Source: Paraphaeosphaeria minitans
Taxonomy: Eukaryota; Ascomycota; Dothideomycetes; Pleosporales; Didymosphaeriaceae
Direction of reading: 5' to 3'
NCBI GenBank assembly: GCA_015832175.1
Contig: WJXW01000014.1
Span: 186,001-250,000 of the forward strand
DNA: 64,000 bases
Below, piece after piece: positions 10,981-20,173 of this stretch. The notes beneath the pieces were generated by a model, which saw only the letters and a list, made by a program, of their open reading frames with translations, was not told the DNA's origin and ran no database searches. Positions within the stretch are counted from its first letter, which is position 1, and each line of letters starts with the position of its first letter. The position numbers and the translations under genes are program-made.

Positions 10981-11075
10981 CGTGGTCAAGGGTAGGCAGG
11001 CAGGTAGGTGGGCGGGTGGGTAGGCATGTATGTAGGTAGGTACGGCAGGGCCCAGGCACGCACGCAGGCAGACAG
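10981..11075. repeat. GGTA/GGCA-type simple repeat tract
   Basis: Irregular run of GTAGGCAGGCAGGTAGGTGG-type tetramers, continuing to GCACGCACGCAGGCAGACAGG. No coding frame is supported. Confidence 0.6.
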
Positions 11076-11249
11076 GCTAGCTGTAAGAGGACAAGGGCGG
11101 ATGCTTACCTAATTCTCCGAGGCACGCTCAGGCTAACCGCATTGGACAGGACGCTGAGGTCAGCAGGCTGTGGGGATGGATTCTCAAACACGTTGCTGGA
11201 TGCGGGTGCTGTGGGCGGCCGAATCCTCCCGACACGCTCCGTATGCATT

Positions 11250-11302
11250 TGGGAGAGGAGAGGAGAGGAGAGGAGAGGAGAGGAGAGGAGAGGAGAGGAG
11301 AG
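11250..11302. repeat. GAGAG pentamer microsatellite
   Basis: About ten near-perfect copies of the pentamer GAGGA, about 165 bp upstream of the regulator ATG, so probably in its promoter or leader. Confidence 0.85.
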
Positions 11303-11464
11303 AAGACCAAGAAGGAGAGGCAGGTCGTCGGCCCGTGTGCTCATGGGAGTGCGCACTACCGTGTAGACTAGCTGGAGCCGTCGGATTGCGTGTGCTAGGT
11401 ATCTAAAAGGTTTCCCACTTCTGCTGCCTCGGACGTGAATGATGCGCCGCCCTGCATCCTGACC

Positions 11465-13930
11465 ATGGCGACGCCGTCCACGACCCACAATCCCGCCAAC
11501 TCGCGCCGCGTTCCCCTCGACAAGCGGAAGCGCACCGAGACGAGCTGCGACAAGTGCAAGTCGCGCAAGCAAAAGTGCCGCAAGGAGCCCGGCGGCCATG
11601 GTTGCCGATACTGCGTCCAGCACAACATCGAGTGCCAGACGACGCAACCTCGCAAGAAACGCCTGTACGGCAGCGTCGAGAGCCTGGGCAACCGCCTCGC
11701 CCTGCTCGAGTCGCTGGTCAAGGGCTTGCTACCGGACCCCGATGTCCATGTCTCCAACCTCGACGACCTGCGCCAACTGGCCACCTCACTGGGCATCGCC
11801 ATCCCACCCTCGCCCACCGCCGCCACCGTCGACGCGCGCAACCAACAAGCCAGCACCAACATCAACACGCCCGCCACGGCCACCGAGACCGGGACCGAGA
11901 CCGAGACCGACGAGCCGCTGTCGCTGCTGCCGGACCAGCAAGGCCAGGTGCAATACATCGGACCCGCCAGCAGCTTCTCGTTCCATCTGAAGCTTCGCGC
12001 CTTGTGCGGCCAGTCGCCCTTTCCCTCGTTTGTTCTGTTTGGCAACAACGCTGCTGCCCATCACCCACGCCCCGGGAAAGACACCCACGCCCACGCCCAC
12101 GCCCACGCCCACTCCCACCCCGATGCCACCAAACACCCGCTCTCTACATCCACCTCCACCTCCACCTCCACCTCCACCCCCTCCGCCTTCAACCACCACC
12201 GCCGCCGCCGCCGCCACCACGACGACGACGACGACGACACCTCCTCCTCCTCCTCCTACTCCTCCTCCTCCTCCTCCACCTCCTCCGTCCTTGACCAGCT
12301 CGACCCCGCAACCCTCGACGCCCTGGTCGCCGCCTACTTTGACCACATCAACCCGGACTTTCCCGTGCTCTACGAACACTCCTTCCGCGAGGCCTACGAC
12401 GCATGGCTCGCCACCCCGGCCAAGGCAGATCTGGCCTGGCAGTGCAGCTTCCTGTGCCTTCTCCTGCTCGCCCGCCGCGTCGCCCACGTCGAAGTGTCGG
12501 ACCACCACCAACGGCTCTGGTGGAAGCGCATACAGACCCTTTTGCCCGTGGTCCTGTTCACCTCGAGCGTCACGGCCGTCCAGGCCATCATGCTGGCCGC
12601 CATCCATCTGCACAACACCAACCATCGTGACGCCTGCTGGAACCTCACCGGCACCGCGATCCGCATAGCATTCGCCATTGGCCTCCACCAGGACAAGGCA
12701 AGCACCTCCCAGCCCCCGCTCGCGAGAGAACTGCGGAAGCGCCTGTGGTGGACCCTCTACGCCTTCGAGCAGATGCAGGTCTCGTCGTACGATCGCCCGA
12801 GTGCCATCGAGCATCACGTGTCCAAGAACGCCTGCCCGGACGAGCGCATCTTGGGCGCTGCCGCCTACTCTCCGCCAGAGTACTCGCCATGGTTCGACCG
12901 TTTGATCGTCCACCTGAGCTCCACCTGTCGCGCCCCCAAACACGTCAAGCCAAACTCGGACGACGCCTACGCGGGCCCCCTTTCCCCTGCCGCAGGAGTC
13001 CTCCGTCACCTCCAACGCTGGCAGACCGACCTGCCACGTCATCTGCGCATGGAAGCCGTCGACGACACTGTGCCCGCTTTTCGCCGGCCCATTCTGCTCC
13101 TGCACAGCCTCTTCCACTACACCACCATCGTGCTGTGCAGGGCCGCATTGCTTGCGCGAGCGACCACTCTTTGTAAAAGCGACGTGGATTCTACCAACCC
13201 GGCACTCGTCGCCATGTCGACCACATGCGCCGAGTCGGGACGCGCTCTGGCCCACATAGTCCTGAAGCTGGATGCGATTGGGCGATTCGATGCCATCACT
13301 TGGTGGGACGTGTGGTACTCGTTGGCAGCCAGCTCTACACTGGTTCTGGACCTGGTCTGCCAGAGCAGGACGCGAGCGCTCGACGCTTCCGAGTCCCGCG
13401 ACCTGCTTCCGCAGCTCGCAGACCTCATCCGCAAGCATCTGCAAAACACAAACGTGCCCGGCACCATCGCAAAGTTTGGCTCTCTGGTTCCGGAACTCCA
13501 CGCCATGGCCGAATCGATGATCGCAGCCCAGGCCTCGCCTCAGATGTCTCAGCCGGAAGTGCCGAGCCTGGCGGAACCCGTACCGGCCAGCCATCCCCTC
13601 CCTTCGCAGACGCAGGTTGCACCATTTGCCTACTCGCATCCCAACACCAGCAACGGCGCGTACGTCTTTGCAGATACCATGCCCAACCGCTTCTACTCGC
13701 ACACAGACTACGCGGCCGGCGCTCCCTACTCCAACACCAGGTACGATCGCAGTACCCAGATGCGGTTCATGGACTTTACCGTGAACAACATCCAAGATTG
13801 GCACTGGGGAGACATGGGCAACCTGCTCGGTCCCCATGGCTCGCATCCCCACCAGCCATCGCAGGCCATGCCGCAGCAGACCATGCCGCCGGGCCTGCCT
13901 CCAGGATCTGCGCCAGGACCGTACCGGTGA
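11465..13930 (+). CDS. Zn2Cys6 transcription factor with Fungal_trans domain
   Basis: Intronless, 821 residues from the ATG at 11465 (ACCATGG context; the codon 30 bases upstream in frame is GTG). Residues about 25-60 form the Zn2Cys6 cluster (C-D-K-C-K-S-R-K-Q-K-C, then C-R-Y-C and C), followed by basic R-K-K-R and a leucine-rich dimerisation helix (L-G-N-R-L-A-L-L-E-S-L-V). Residues about 205-280 are low complexity: HA repeats, ST repeats, poly-Arg/His, poly-Asp and poly-Ser. Residues about 285-620 look like the Fungal_trans middle domain (F-D-H-I-N-P-D-F-P-V-L, R-I-A-F-A-I-G-L-H-Q-D, R-L-W-W-T-L-Y-A-F-E). The C-terminus is Pro/Gln-rich. It is a nuclear DNA-binding regulator; its target is unknown, though galactoside genes lie downstream. 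Confidence 0.9.
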   Translation: MATPSTTHNPANSRRVPLDKRKRTETSCDKCKSRKQKCRKEPGGHGCRYCVQHNIECQTTQPRKKRLYGSVESLGNRLALLESLVKGLLPDPDVHVSNLDDLRQLATSLGIAIPPSPTAATVDARNQQASTNINTPATATETGTETETDEPLSLLPDQQGQVQYIGPASSFSFHLKLRALCGQSPFPSFVLFGNNAAAHHPRPGKDTHAHAHAHAHSHPDATKHPLSTSTSTSTSTSTPSAFNHHRRRRRHHDDDDDDTSSSSSYSSSSSSTSSVLDQLDPATLDALVAAYFDHINPDFPVLYEHSFREAYDAWLATPAKADLAWQCSFLCLLLLARRVAHVEVSDHHQRLWWKRIQTLLPVVLFTSSVTAVQAIMLAAIHLHNTNHRDACWNLTGTAIRIAFAIGLHQDKASTSQPPLARELRKRLWWTLYAFEQMQVSSYDRPSAIEHHVSKNACPDERILGAAAYSPPEYSPWFDRLIVHLSSTCRAPKHVKPNSDDAYAGPLSPAAGVLRHLQRWQTDLPRHLRMEAVDDTVPAFRRPILLLHSLFHYTTIVLCRAALLARATTLCKSDVDSTNPALVAMSTTCAESGRALAHIVLKLDAIGRFDAITWWDVWYSLAASSTLVLDLVCQSRTRALDASESRDLLPQLADLIRKHLQNTNVPGTIAKFGSLVPELHAMAESMIAAQASPQMSQPEVPSLAEPVPASHPLPSQTQVAPFAYSHPNTSNGAYVFADTMPNRFYSHTDYAAGAPYSNTRYDRSTQMRFMDFTVNNIQDWHWGDMGNLLGPHGSHPHQPSQAMPQQTMPPGLPPGSAPGPYR

Positions 13931-14837
13931 GCGCAGTACACGCGCGCGGTTGTGACATTCTTGGCGAATATTTTTTTTTTCATCTTAATGCTGCCGGCTT
14001 CATGGCATGTCGTTGATACCCCTACTTGGCACCCCTTTGGTAGACGTAGCGTGAATACAACACGCTTGAATAATAAACGCTGTACAAATCACGTTGCACT
14101 TGGCATCCTGCACCTTTGCCCTGCCTGTGCATCTGCGTAGCCACCTTTGAATCGTTTCGGTCGTTTGCGAAAGCTAAGTTGCGGTCGGCTAGGTACGACG
14201 TGCTTCGGACACGAGAGGGGTGCGATATGAGGGAGTTGTTACCTATCCTGAGTTTATTACTTACCTGGAGGATCTGCTGGGGGAGAGATGGCTCGTTCTG
14301 ATGGTGCGGGTGCGGGTGCTTTGAGGCGGGATGAGCGTCGGCAGTGGGCGATGTGAGTTGTGCGATGTTACACAGTAGACTACTTTGTAGACCGTTGGGG
14401 CGGGGAATCGGGCGCTTCGCTCGGCTGGTTATGGTCCGATGGGGCGATGGGGCGACGAGGGTTGCGGGTGCCGTGGTGGAGGGGTTGGGATTGGGATTGG
14501 GATTGGTTGGGGGTTGTGCGTGTGGGGTAGGTGTAGGTACCTAGAGGGAGGGAGGGAGGTGGTTTAGCCTAGACTACCGTACTGTTTACGGAGGTATAGA
14601 GGCACTTTACTTTACTTTGCTTGCTTTTGTGGGTTCTTGCGGAGAGGAGGTACATACCGTGGGATAGTGGCGTTGGATGTATTGTTCACGCTGCGTTGTG
14701 TTTTTTTTTTTTGGTTTTCTATGGTACTTGCTGGCATCGTATCGTAGCTGAACTGTCGCAGTTGTTTGGAGATGGTTGGTGGCGGGGTGGCGGGAAGGAG
14801 GCGGGGCGAGGAGAGAGGGTGGACGGTGGGGTGGAGG
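13931..14837. other. Intergenic, GC-skewed
   Basis: No gene is recognised. A G-rich strand appears from 14460, including TTGGGATTGGGATTGGGATTG and GGGAGGGAGGGAGG near 14545, and a T11 run near 14700. Confidence 0.5.
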
Positions 14838-15106
14838 AGAGGTACGTAGTAGTCTAATGTAACTTTGTAGTACTACTGCAAAGATTATTCCGCGATTAGG
14901 GATAGTGGTTATGGTTATGGTTATGGGGTTAGCTAGTAGTTGTACATGTACAAAAGTACTACGTTTATGTTCTGCACAAGCAAGTCGCACAGTACCTACT
15001 GCTAAGATGAACTGGAAGTTAAACACCTTATCAACAATCTTGTGCATCGCCTCAACACTCGCAGCACTGTTACCCACTGCTATAACCGCACTAGCCCCAT
15101 TATTTA
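14838..15106 (+). repeat. Diverged upstream copy of the GH35 promoter and signal-peptide region
   Basis: This stretch matches 15170-15389: shared AACTTTGTAGTACTACTGCA (one difference), AGTACTACGTTTAT, and an ATG at 15007 followed by sequence nearly identical to the signal-peptide codons at 15281. The copy runs to about codon 33 (A-L-A-P-L), then meets a G-rich tract and no longer encodes a galactosidase. It is a truncated tandem duplicate, probably without product. Confidence 0.85.
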
Positions 15107-15108
15107 GG

Positions 15109-15162
15109 GATGGTGGGGGAGGGAGGGGGAGGGGAGGGGGAGGGGAGGGGGAGGGCGGTAAG
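15109..15162 (+). other. G-rich tract, possible G-quadruplex
   Basis: More than eight runs of three or more G separated by single A or GA, on the sense strand about 120-170 bp upstream of the GH35 ATG. G-quadruplex folding is inferred from composition. Confidence 0.5.
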
Positions 15163-15280
15163 GTAGAGAAGAGGTACCTAGTAATGTAACTTTGCAGTAC
15201 TACTGCAAAGATTATTCTGTTATATGTACAATAGTACTACGTTTATACTCTGCATAAGCAAGTCGTACAATACTTCTAAG

Positions 15281-17272
15281 ATGAGCTGGAAGTTAAACAC
15301 GTTATCAACAATCTTGTGCATCGCCTCAACACTCGCAGCACCGTCACCCACTGCCACAACCGCACCAGCCCCATCATTCACATACAATGCCACGCACTTC
15401 CTCCTCAATGGCAGCCCGACCCAGATCATCGGCGGGCAGATGGACCCGCAGCGTATCCCAGCGCCGTACTGGCGCGACCGTCTGCGAAAAGCGCGCGCTC
15501 TCGGTCTGAATACCATCTTCACGTACACCTTCTGGAACCTACTAGAGCCAGCCCCAGGGCAGTGGGACCGAGAGGAAGGCAAAGGGATAGCAACGTTCTT
15601 CGCAATCGCGCAAGAGGAACACCTCCACGTCGTCCTCCGACCAGGCCCGTACGTCTGCGGCGAACGGGACTGGGGCGGATTCCCCGCGTGGCTGGCGACT
15701 GTGTCCGACATGGTCGTGCGCTCCAACAACGCCCCTTTCCTATCCGCCGCGGACAGCTACCTGAAGAATCTGGCGGCAGATCTGCGCGGCCTGCACGTCC
15801 AAGACGGCGGGCCCATCCTCATGATCCAGGTCGAGAACGAGTACGGCTCGTACGGCCAGGACCACGCCTACACCCTCGCGGTCAAATCCCTCGTCCAGGA
15901 CGCTTTCGGCGGCGACAAGACCCTCTACACCAACGACGGCTCCGAACAGTGGACCCTCGAGGGGGGCGCCGTCCCCGGCGTGCTCGCAGAGGTCGACGGC
16001 GATGCTCGCGCGGGCTTCGCCGCTTTGCGGGAGTACGTCACCGATCCGAGCATGAAGGGCCCCCTGCTGGACGGCGAGTACTACACCACGACGTTCGACA
16101 GTTGGGGGTACAACCGCAGCGTGCCGAACACGCAGGCTTTTGTGGATGACGTCGAGTACGTGCTGGGGAACGAGTCCGCGTCGGTGAGTCTGTACATGGT
16201 GCACGGGGGCACCAACTTCGGGTGGGGCAACGGCGCGCTGTGGCAGGGCAAGACGAGGGCGTTCACGACGAGTTATGACTACGGGAGTCCGATTGACGAG
16301 GCGGGGAGGACGACGCCGCTGTATCACGCGCTGAGGGAGGTCATCGCGAAGTACGTCCCAGAGGGGAGCATCCCCGCTGTCTCGCCCGACGTCCCCCTCG
16401 CCGAGGTCCCGGCGTTCGAATTGAGGCCCGAGGTAGGGCTGTTCGAGACGCTGGACCCGGGCGCTGCGGTCGAGGCGAGAGAACCGCTGAGCATGGAGCA
16501 GCTGGGGCAGGACTATGGGTTCGTGCTGTACACTTACGTGCACGCGGACAACGCGTCCTCCCCCGGATCCATGTCCGGGCTTCTCTCCCCGGGGGACCGC
16601 GCAAGAGACAGAGTCGTCGTGTACGTCGACGACGTCTTCATCGGCGTGGTAGACTCGACGTACGCGCACCCGCAAAACGTCTCGGTGACGCTGGCCCCCG
16701 GCGCCAAACTCTCCCTCCTGGTCGAAAACCTCGGCCGCGTCGACTACTTCTCCCGCGGCACGCAGCTCCCGAACCACGTCGTCGATCCCCACAAGGGCAT
16801 CCGCGGCGCCGTGCGCGTCGGCAACGCAACGCTGCACCGCTGGAGCCAGACGCCGGTCCCGCTGTCGTCGCTTCCCGACTTGCAGAGGGGCGGGGTTCGG
16901 CGCGCAGGGCGCAACGAAACGAGACCCGTGTTCTACGTCGGGAGTTTTGCTACGCCGGACGGCCCTGGGGCGGCGGGGTGGGATACGTATCTGGCGATTG
17001 AGGGCGGGGTTAAAGGGAATGTCTGGGTGAATGGGGTGCATCTGGGGCGGTATTGGGGCGTGGGGCCGCAGCAATCGCTGTACCTCCCAGGGACGGTGCT
17101 GCGGAGGGGAGACGGGGCGGGCGCGGGCGCGGGGGAGAAGGATCGCGTCAATGAGGTTGTGGTGCTGGAGCTGGAACCTGGACACGTGCGAGGGGGGTTG
17201 CGGGGGGTGGGGGTTGGCGAGCGAGTCTGGGAGGTTCGGGCGGATGTGGACTGTCCCGAGTGCGTGCGATGA
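15281..17272 (+). CDS. Secreted GH35 beta-galactosidase
   Basis: Intronless, 663 residues. The ATG at 15281 gives a signal peptide (residues 1-20, S-T-I-L-C-I-A-S-T-L-A-A); an ATG at 15224 would add 19 residues. The catalytic TIM barrel spans about 30-360: G-G-Q-M-D-P-Q-R-I-P, then R-P-G-P-Y-V-C-G-E, the acid/base Glu in V-E-N-E-Y-G-S-Y-G (about residue 187), and the nucleophile Glu in L-L-D-G-E-Y-Y followed by F-D-S-W-G (about 266). H-G-G-T-N-F-G-W-G is another family signature. C-terminal beta domains include G-N-V-W-V-N-G and L-G-R-Y-W. At 663 residues it is shorter than the roughly 1000-residue fungal LacA type and closer to plant/animal-length GH35. It removes terminal beta-galactose outside the cell. 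It is near an MFS transporter and a GH2 galactosidase. Confidence 0.92.
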   Translation: MSWKLNTLSTILCIASTLAAPSPTATTAPAPSFTYNATHFLLNGSPTQIIGGQMDPQRIPAPYWRDRLRKARALGLNTIFTYTFWNLLEPAPGQWDREEGKGIATFFAIAQEEHLHVVLRPGPYVCGERDWGGFPAWLATVSDMVVRSNNAPFLSAADSYLKNLAADLRGLHVQDGGPILMIQVENEYGSYGQDHAYTLAVKSLVQDAFGGDKTLYTNDGSEQWTLEGGAVPGVLAEVDGDARAGFAALREYVTDPSMKGPLLDGEYYTTTFDSWGYNRSVPNTQAFVDDVEYVLGNESASVSLYMVHGGTNFGWGNGALWQGKTRAFTTSYDYGSPIDEAGRTTPLYHALREVIAKYVPEGSIPAVSPDVPLAEVPAFELRPEVGLFETLDPGAAVEAREPLSMEQLGQDYGFVLYTYVHADNASSPGSMSGLLSPGDRARDRVVVYVDDVFIGVVDSTYAHPQNVSVTLAPGAKLSLLVENLGRVDYFSRGTQLPNHVVDPHKGIRGAVRVGNATLHRWSQTPVPLSSLPDLQRGGVRRAGRNETRPVFYVGSFATPDGPGAAGWDTYLAIEGGVKGNVWVNGVHLGRYWGVGPQQSLYLPGTVLRRGDGAGAGAGEKDRVNEVVVLELEPGHVRGGLRGVGVGERVWEVRADVDCPECVR

Positions 17273-17612
17273 TGGAGGTCTGGGTTGGGGTGATGAGGGC
17301 GGAGTGGGGGCGATTCAGGAGCCAGATTGTTGAGGTGTTGGAGTGTCCGGGTGCAATGCACGCAGCTATAGTTATACCTACATTCTTCTGCTACCTAGCC
17401 GCGAGCTTGGGGAAGCAGTCAACAACCCCTGTCGTCTCTCTCCCAGCCGAAACCTTCTGCTGTGGGAAAACGAGGCTCATTGCGATGGCGTGTTCGCATT
17501 TTCCACGCAGGTACTTTGGGAGGAGGCAAGACAAGGACTAGGTATGTGAACAACCAGGTCAGACTACGATTCTGACATGATGAGGAAGAGGGGAGCATGC
17601 TCTGTTCCGCTC
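17273..17612. other. Intergenic, nothing recognised
   Basis: 3' flank of the GH35 gene. No supported reading frame. Confidence 0.5.
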
Positions 17613-17852
17613 GTGATGTCGGTTCGTTGTCCAATCTCATGTCGAATCAAAGGTGATAATAGTTTGTTGTCTAATCTTATGTTAACATAAAGGGGATGTG
17701 GTTCGTTGCCCGATCTCATGTCATAGCAAAGGTAATGCCGGGTCGTTGTCCGATCTCATGTCGAAATCACAGTGATGTCGGGTCGTTGTCCGATCTCATG
17801 TCGAAATCACAGTGATGTCGGTTCGTTGTCCGACCCCATGTTGAAGCAAAGA
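17613..17852. repeat. 40-bp minisatellite, six copies
   Basis: The unit begins GATGTCGGTTCGTTGTCCGA and continues TCTCATGTCGAAATCACAGT. Two central copies (about 17773-17852) are almost identical, and flanking copies carry substitutions and small indels. Confidence 0.85.
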
Positions 17853-18398
17853 TACCTACATAAGGGCGTATCCCGCAGTTTCCCTACGGCCACGCCCGCC
17901 TACCTCCGCCGGCCACATGGCGTCCCGCGCACCGTACAAGGTACTCGGCCAGCATCGCACGATCCCTTGGCAACGGCGACACCCCTATTACCACTACTGG
18001 GCCGCAAAAGCCGGTCTGAATGGCTGCTTCCAGTAATGCAGCACTGGCGCAGAGGCGCTGATAGCGATGTCGGTGGAAGACTTCACCCAAATGGGAAAAC
18101 ACTCCCCCACGTAGCAAGAATCGCGCTACGGGTCCCCTTCCGACACCCCTCGGAGCACGAAGATGCACCGCGCCCTACACCCAAACACACCACACTTTTC
18201 CAGGGACACCATTAGCGACCCCGCAGACCACGCCATGGAGACGTCGCGATGGACGACATGGCCGATGGGAGCCGCACGCTGGCTGCTTGACCCCTTATAA
18301 GTCCCATTGCGTACGCCAGTCGTGCTGTGAAGAACCGCTGCGCCAATACCCAGTCAAAGGACCCGTAGTCGTCCCAATTGCCCCATCGCAGTACTGTA
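17853..18398. other. Promoter-side spacer of the FAD oxidase gene
   Basis: No gene supported. A 147-residue frame at 17772-18215 runs out of the minisatellite and has no family features. Confidence 0.5.
18294..18301 (+). promoter_or_regulatory. TATA-like element
   Basis: CTTATAAG lies about 100 bp upstream of the ATG of the FAD oxidase gene, a usual distance for a fungal TATA box plus short leader. Inferred from sequence and position only. Confidence 0.4.
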
Positions 18399-19763
18399 AT
18401 GGCGTCTCTTTCATACATCATTGTCGGCGCCGGTGTCTTCGGCGTGTCCACCGCCTACACCCTCATCCGCAAGTACCCCAACGCCTCCATCACGCTCGTC
18501 GACCGCGACGCCTACGATGCCACCTCCCGCGTGGCCGCATCGTGGGACTGGAACAAAGTCGTCCGCGCCGACTACGACGACATCATCTACTGCCGGCTTG
18601 CGCTGGAGGCACAGGACATCTTCGAGCAAGATCCGCTGTACCAGCCCTTCTTCCACAAGACGGGCATCTACTGGATGTGCCGGACAGACTATGCGACCCA
18701 GGTTGTAGACAACTACAAGAAGCTGGGCCGGACAGCGGAGCTCGAGGCTATGAGCGTCAAGGACGCGAGGAAGCTCTATGGCGGGTTGTTTGAGGATGCC
18801 GACTACAGCGATGTCAAAGACGTCCTTGTGAACAGGACCAGCGGCTGGGCGAATGCGGGCGATGCGCTGCAGGCAGTGACGAAGAAGTGCATTGAGCTGG
18901 GCGTCAAGTACGTCGTCGCCGAGACCCAGTCTCTCACCTTCAACGGCGGACGATGCACGGGTATCAGGACGAAGAAGGGCGACACATTGCGCGCGGACAA
19001 GGTGATCCTCTCCACGGGCGCCTTCACAGCGAAACTCCTCGAGCAAGCCGCAAGGGCGAGCAACAAGCCAGACATCTCCGCCGGCGGGCGCATAATAGCA
19101 GGCGGCATCACGACGGGTATGACACAGCTCGATGAGGAGTCCTACAAGCGCTTCGCAAAGATGCCCGTCGCAGTGCAGAGTTACACCGCTACAGTCGGTA
19201 TGTCTCCCTCCCCCCCTCTCTCCCTTCTCGCCAACCCAACACATAATTAACATCCCACAGGCCCCTTCGTCGGCAGCCTCCCGCCCACCCGCGACCGCGA
19301 GCTCAAATGGTGGGGCTCCAAAATCTTCAAAAACACTCAGTCCATCCTGGGCAAGCAAATCTCCGCACCCCCGCCGGAACCCGACTACGCGCAGTGGAAG
19401 GTCGCCGCGCCCCTCAAGCAGGACATCGACGAGGCCAACCGCATCTTCTACGGCAAAAACGGCGCAAGCTGGAAAATGGAGAAGCACCGCATCTGCTGGG
19501 ACGCCTTTACCTCGTCCTCGGACTTCATCATCTCGCCCCACGCCGGCGCCGACGGGCTGTATGTCGCCACGTGTGGCAGCTTCCACGGCTACAAGTTCTT
19601 CCCCGTGCTCGGCAAGTACGTGGTGCAGATGCTGGAGGGCGAGTTGGAGGGCGAGTTGAGGGAGAAGTGGGCGTGGGATCGGGAGAGGCCGGATGAGAAG
19701 CTCAACCCTGAGTTTCCGAGGTGGGAGATGAAGGAGATTTTGGGGGCGCAGGCTAAGTTGTAG
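18399..19763 (+). CDS. FAD-dependent amine oxidase, fructosyl amino acid oxidase/sarcosine oxidase type
   Basis: Two exons (18399-19197, 19261-19763; intron GTATGT to CACAG) give 433 residues. The N-terminal Rossmann motif V-G-A-G-V-F-G-V-S-T-A binds FAD and is followed by L-V-D-R-D. The C-terminal part has R-I-C-W, D-F-I-I-S-P-H and C-G-S-F-H-G-Y-K-F-F-P-V-L-G-K-Y-V, which is close to the fructosyl-amine oxidase signature. The Cys of R-I-C-W is in the place where this family binds FAD covalently (family knowledge, not shown here). The reaction would be oxidative cleavage of a secondary amine giving H2O2. No signal peptide and no clear peroxisomal end (it ends A-K-L; S/A-K-L can act as PTS1, so peroxisomal import is plausible). 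Confidence 0.85.
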
Positions 19764-20173
19764 ATGCTGTTTGGGAGCGAGCATCACGAAGGGGGGAGTC
19801 TGGTACGTTTGCATCGGGAATGCGTTGGGTACCTATGGTGTTTTGGCGCAGTAGGGTTCTTGGAGAGCGTCACCGTGTACATAGACGGACGAATGTGATG
19901 ATCATAGACAGTACCTGCCCGCTGCAGTGCCACTGTGGGGCTGCTAAATACACGGGTCTGAAGGCACATGTTGGTGTCGTCAAGTGATGCTCACATGCAG
20001 CTTATATTTCTCAAAGAATGAACCAACGCACTTGTCTATCAGAAAAGACTCAAGCCGCCATACATGCTATGTCAGTCCCCCGCCATTGCGGTTTCCTCTG
20101 GTACTCTTCCTCCCACTTCTCTCTCCTATCTAGACATCCCACGTCTCTCTCCTATCCAGACATCCCACCCCCC
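19764..20173. other. Convergent intergenic spacer
   Basis: Shared 3' region of the FAD oxidase and GH2 genes. Near 20118-20165 TCTCTCCTATC-AGACATCCCA occurs twice. Nothing else recognised. Confidence 0.5.

Noticed and set aside
11786..13852. 688-codon open frame antisense to the Zn2Cys6 gene
   Set aside because: It mirrors GC-rich codons and simple repeats of the real gene (long Gly/Val runs) and has no domain; a shadow frame.
14905..14930. GTTATGGTTATGGTTATGG considered as telomeric repeat
   Set aside because: Not TTAGGG, only three units, and flanked by the GH35 duplication.
15740..17185. 481-codon antisense frame over the GH35 gene
   Set aside because: Arg/Pro/Val-rich with no motif; explained by codon bias of the sense gene.
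17772..18215. 147-codon frame after the 40-bp minisatellite
   Set aside because: Begins within the repeat and has biased composition without a domain.
18411..19814. 467-codon antisense frame over the FAD oxidase gene
   Set aside because: Runs across the sense intron and has no family features; shadow of the oxidase.
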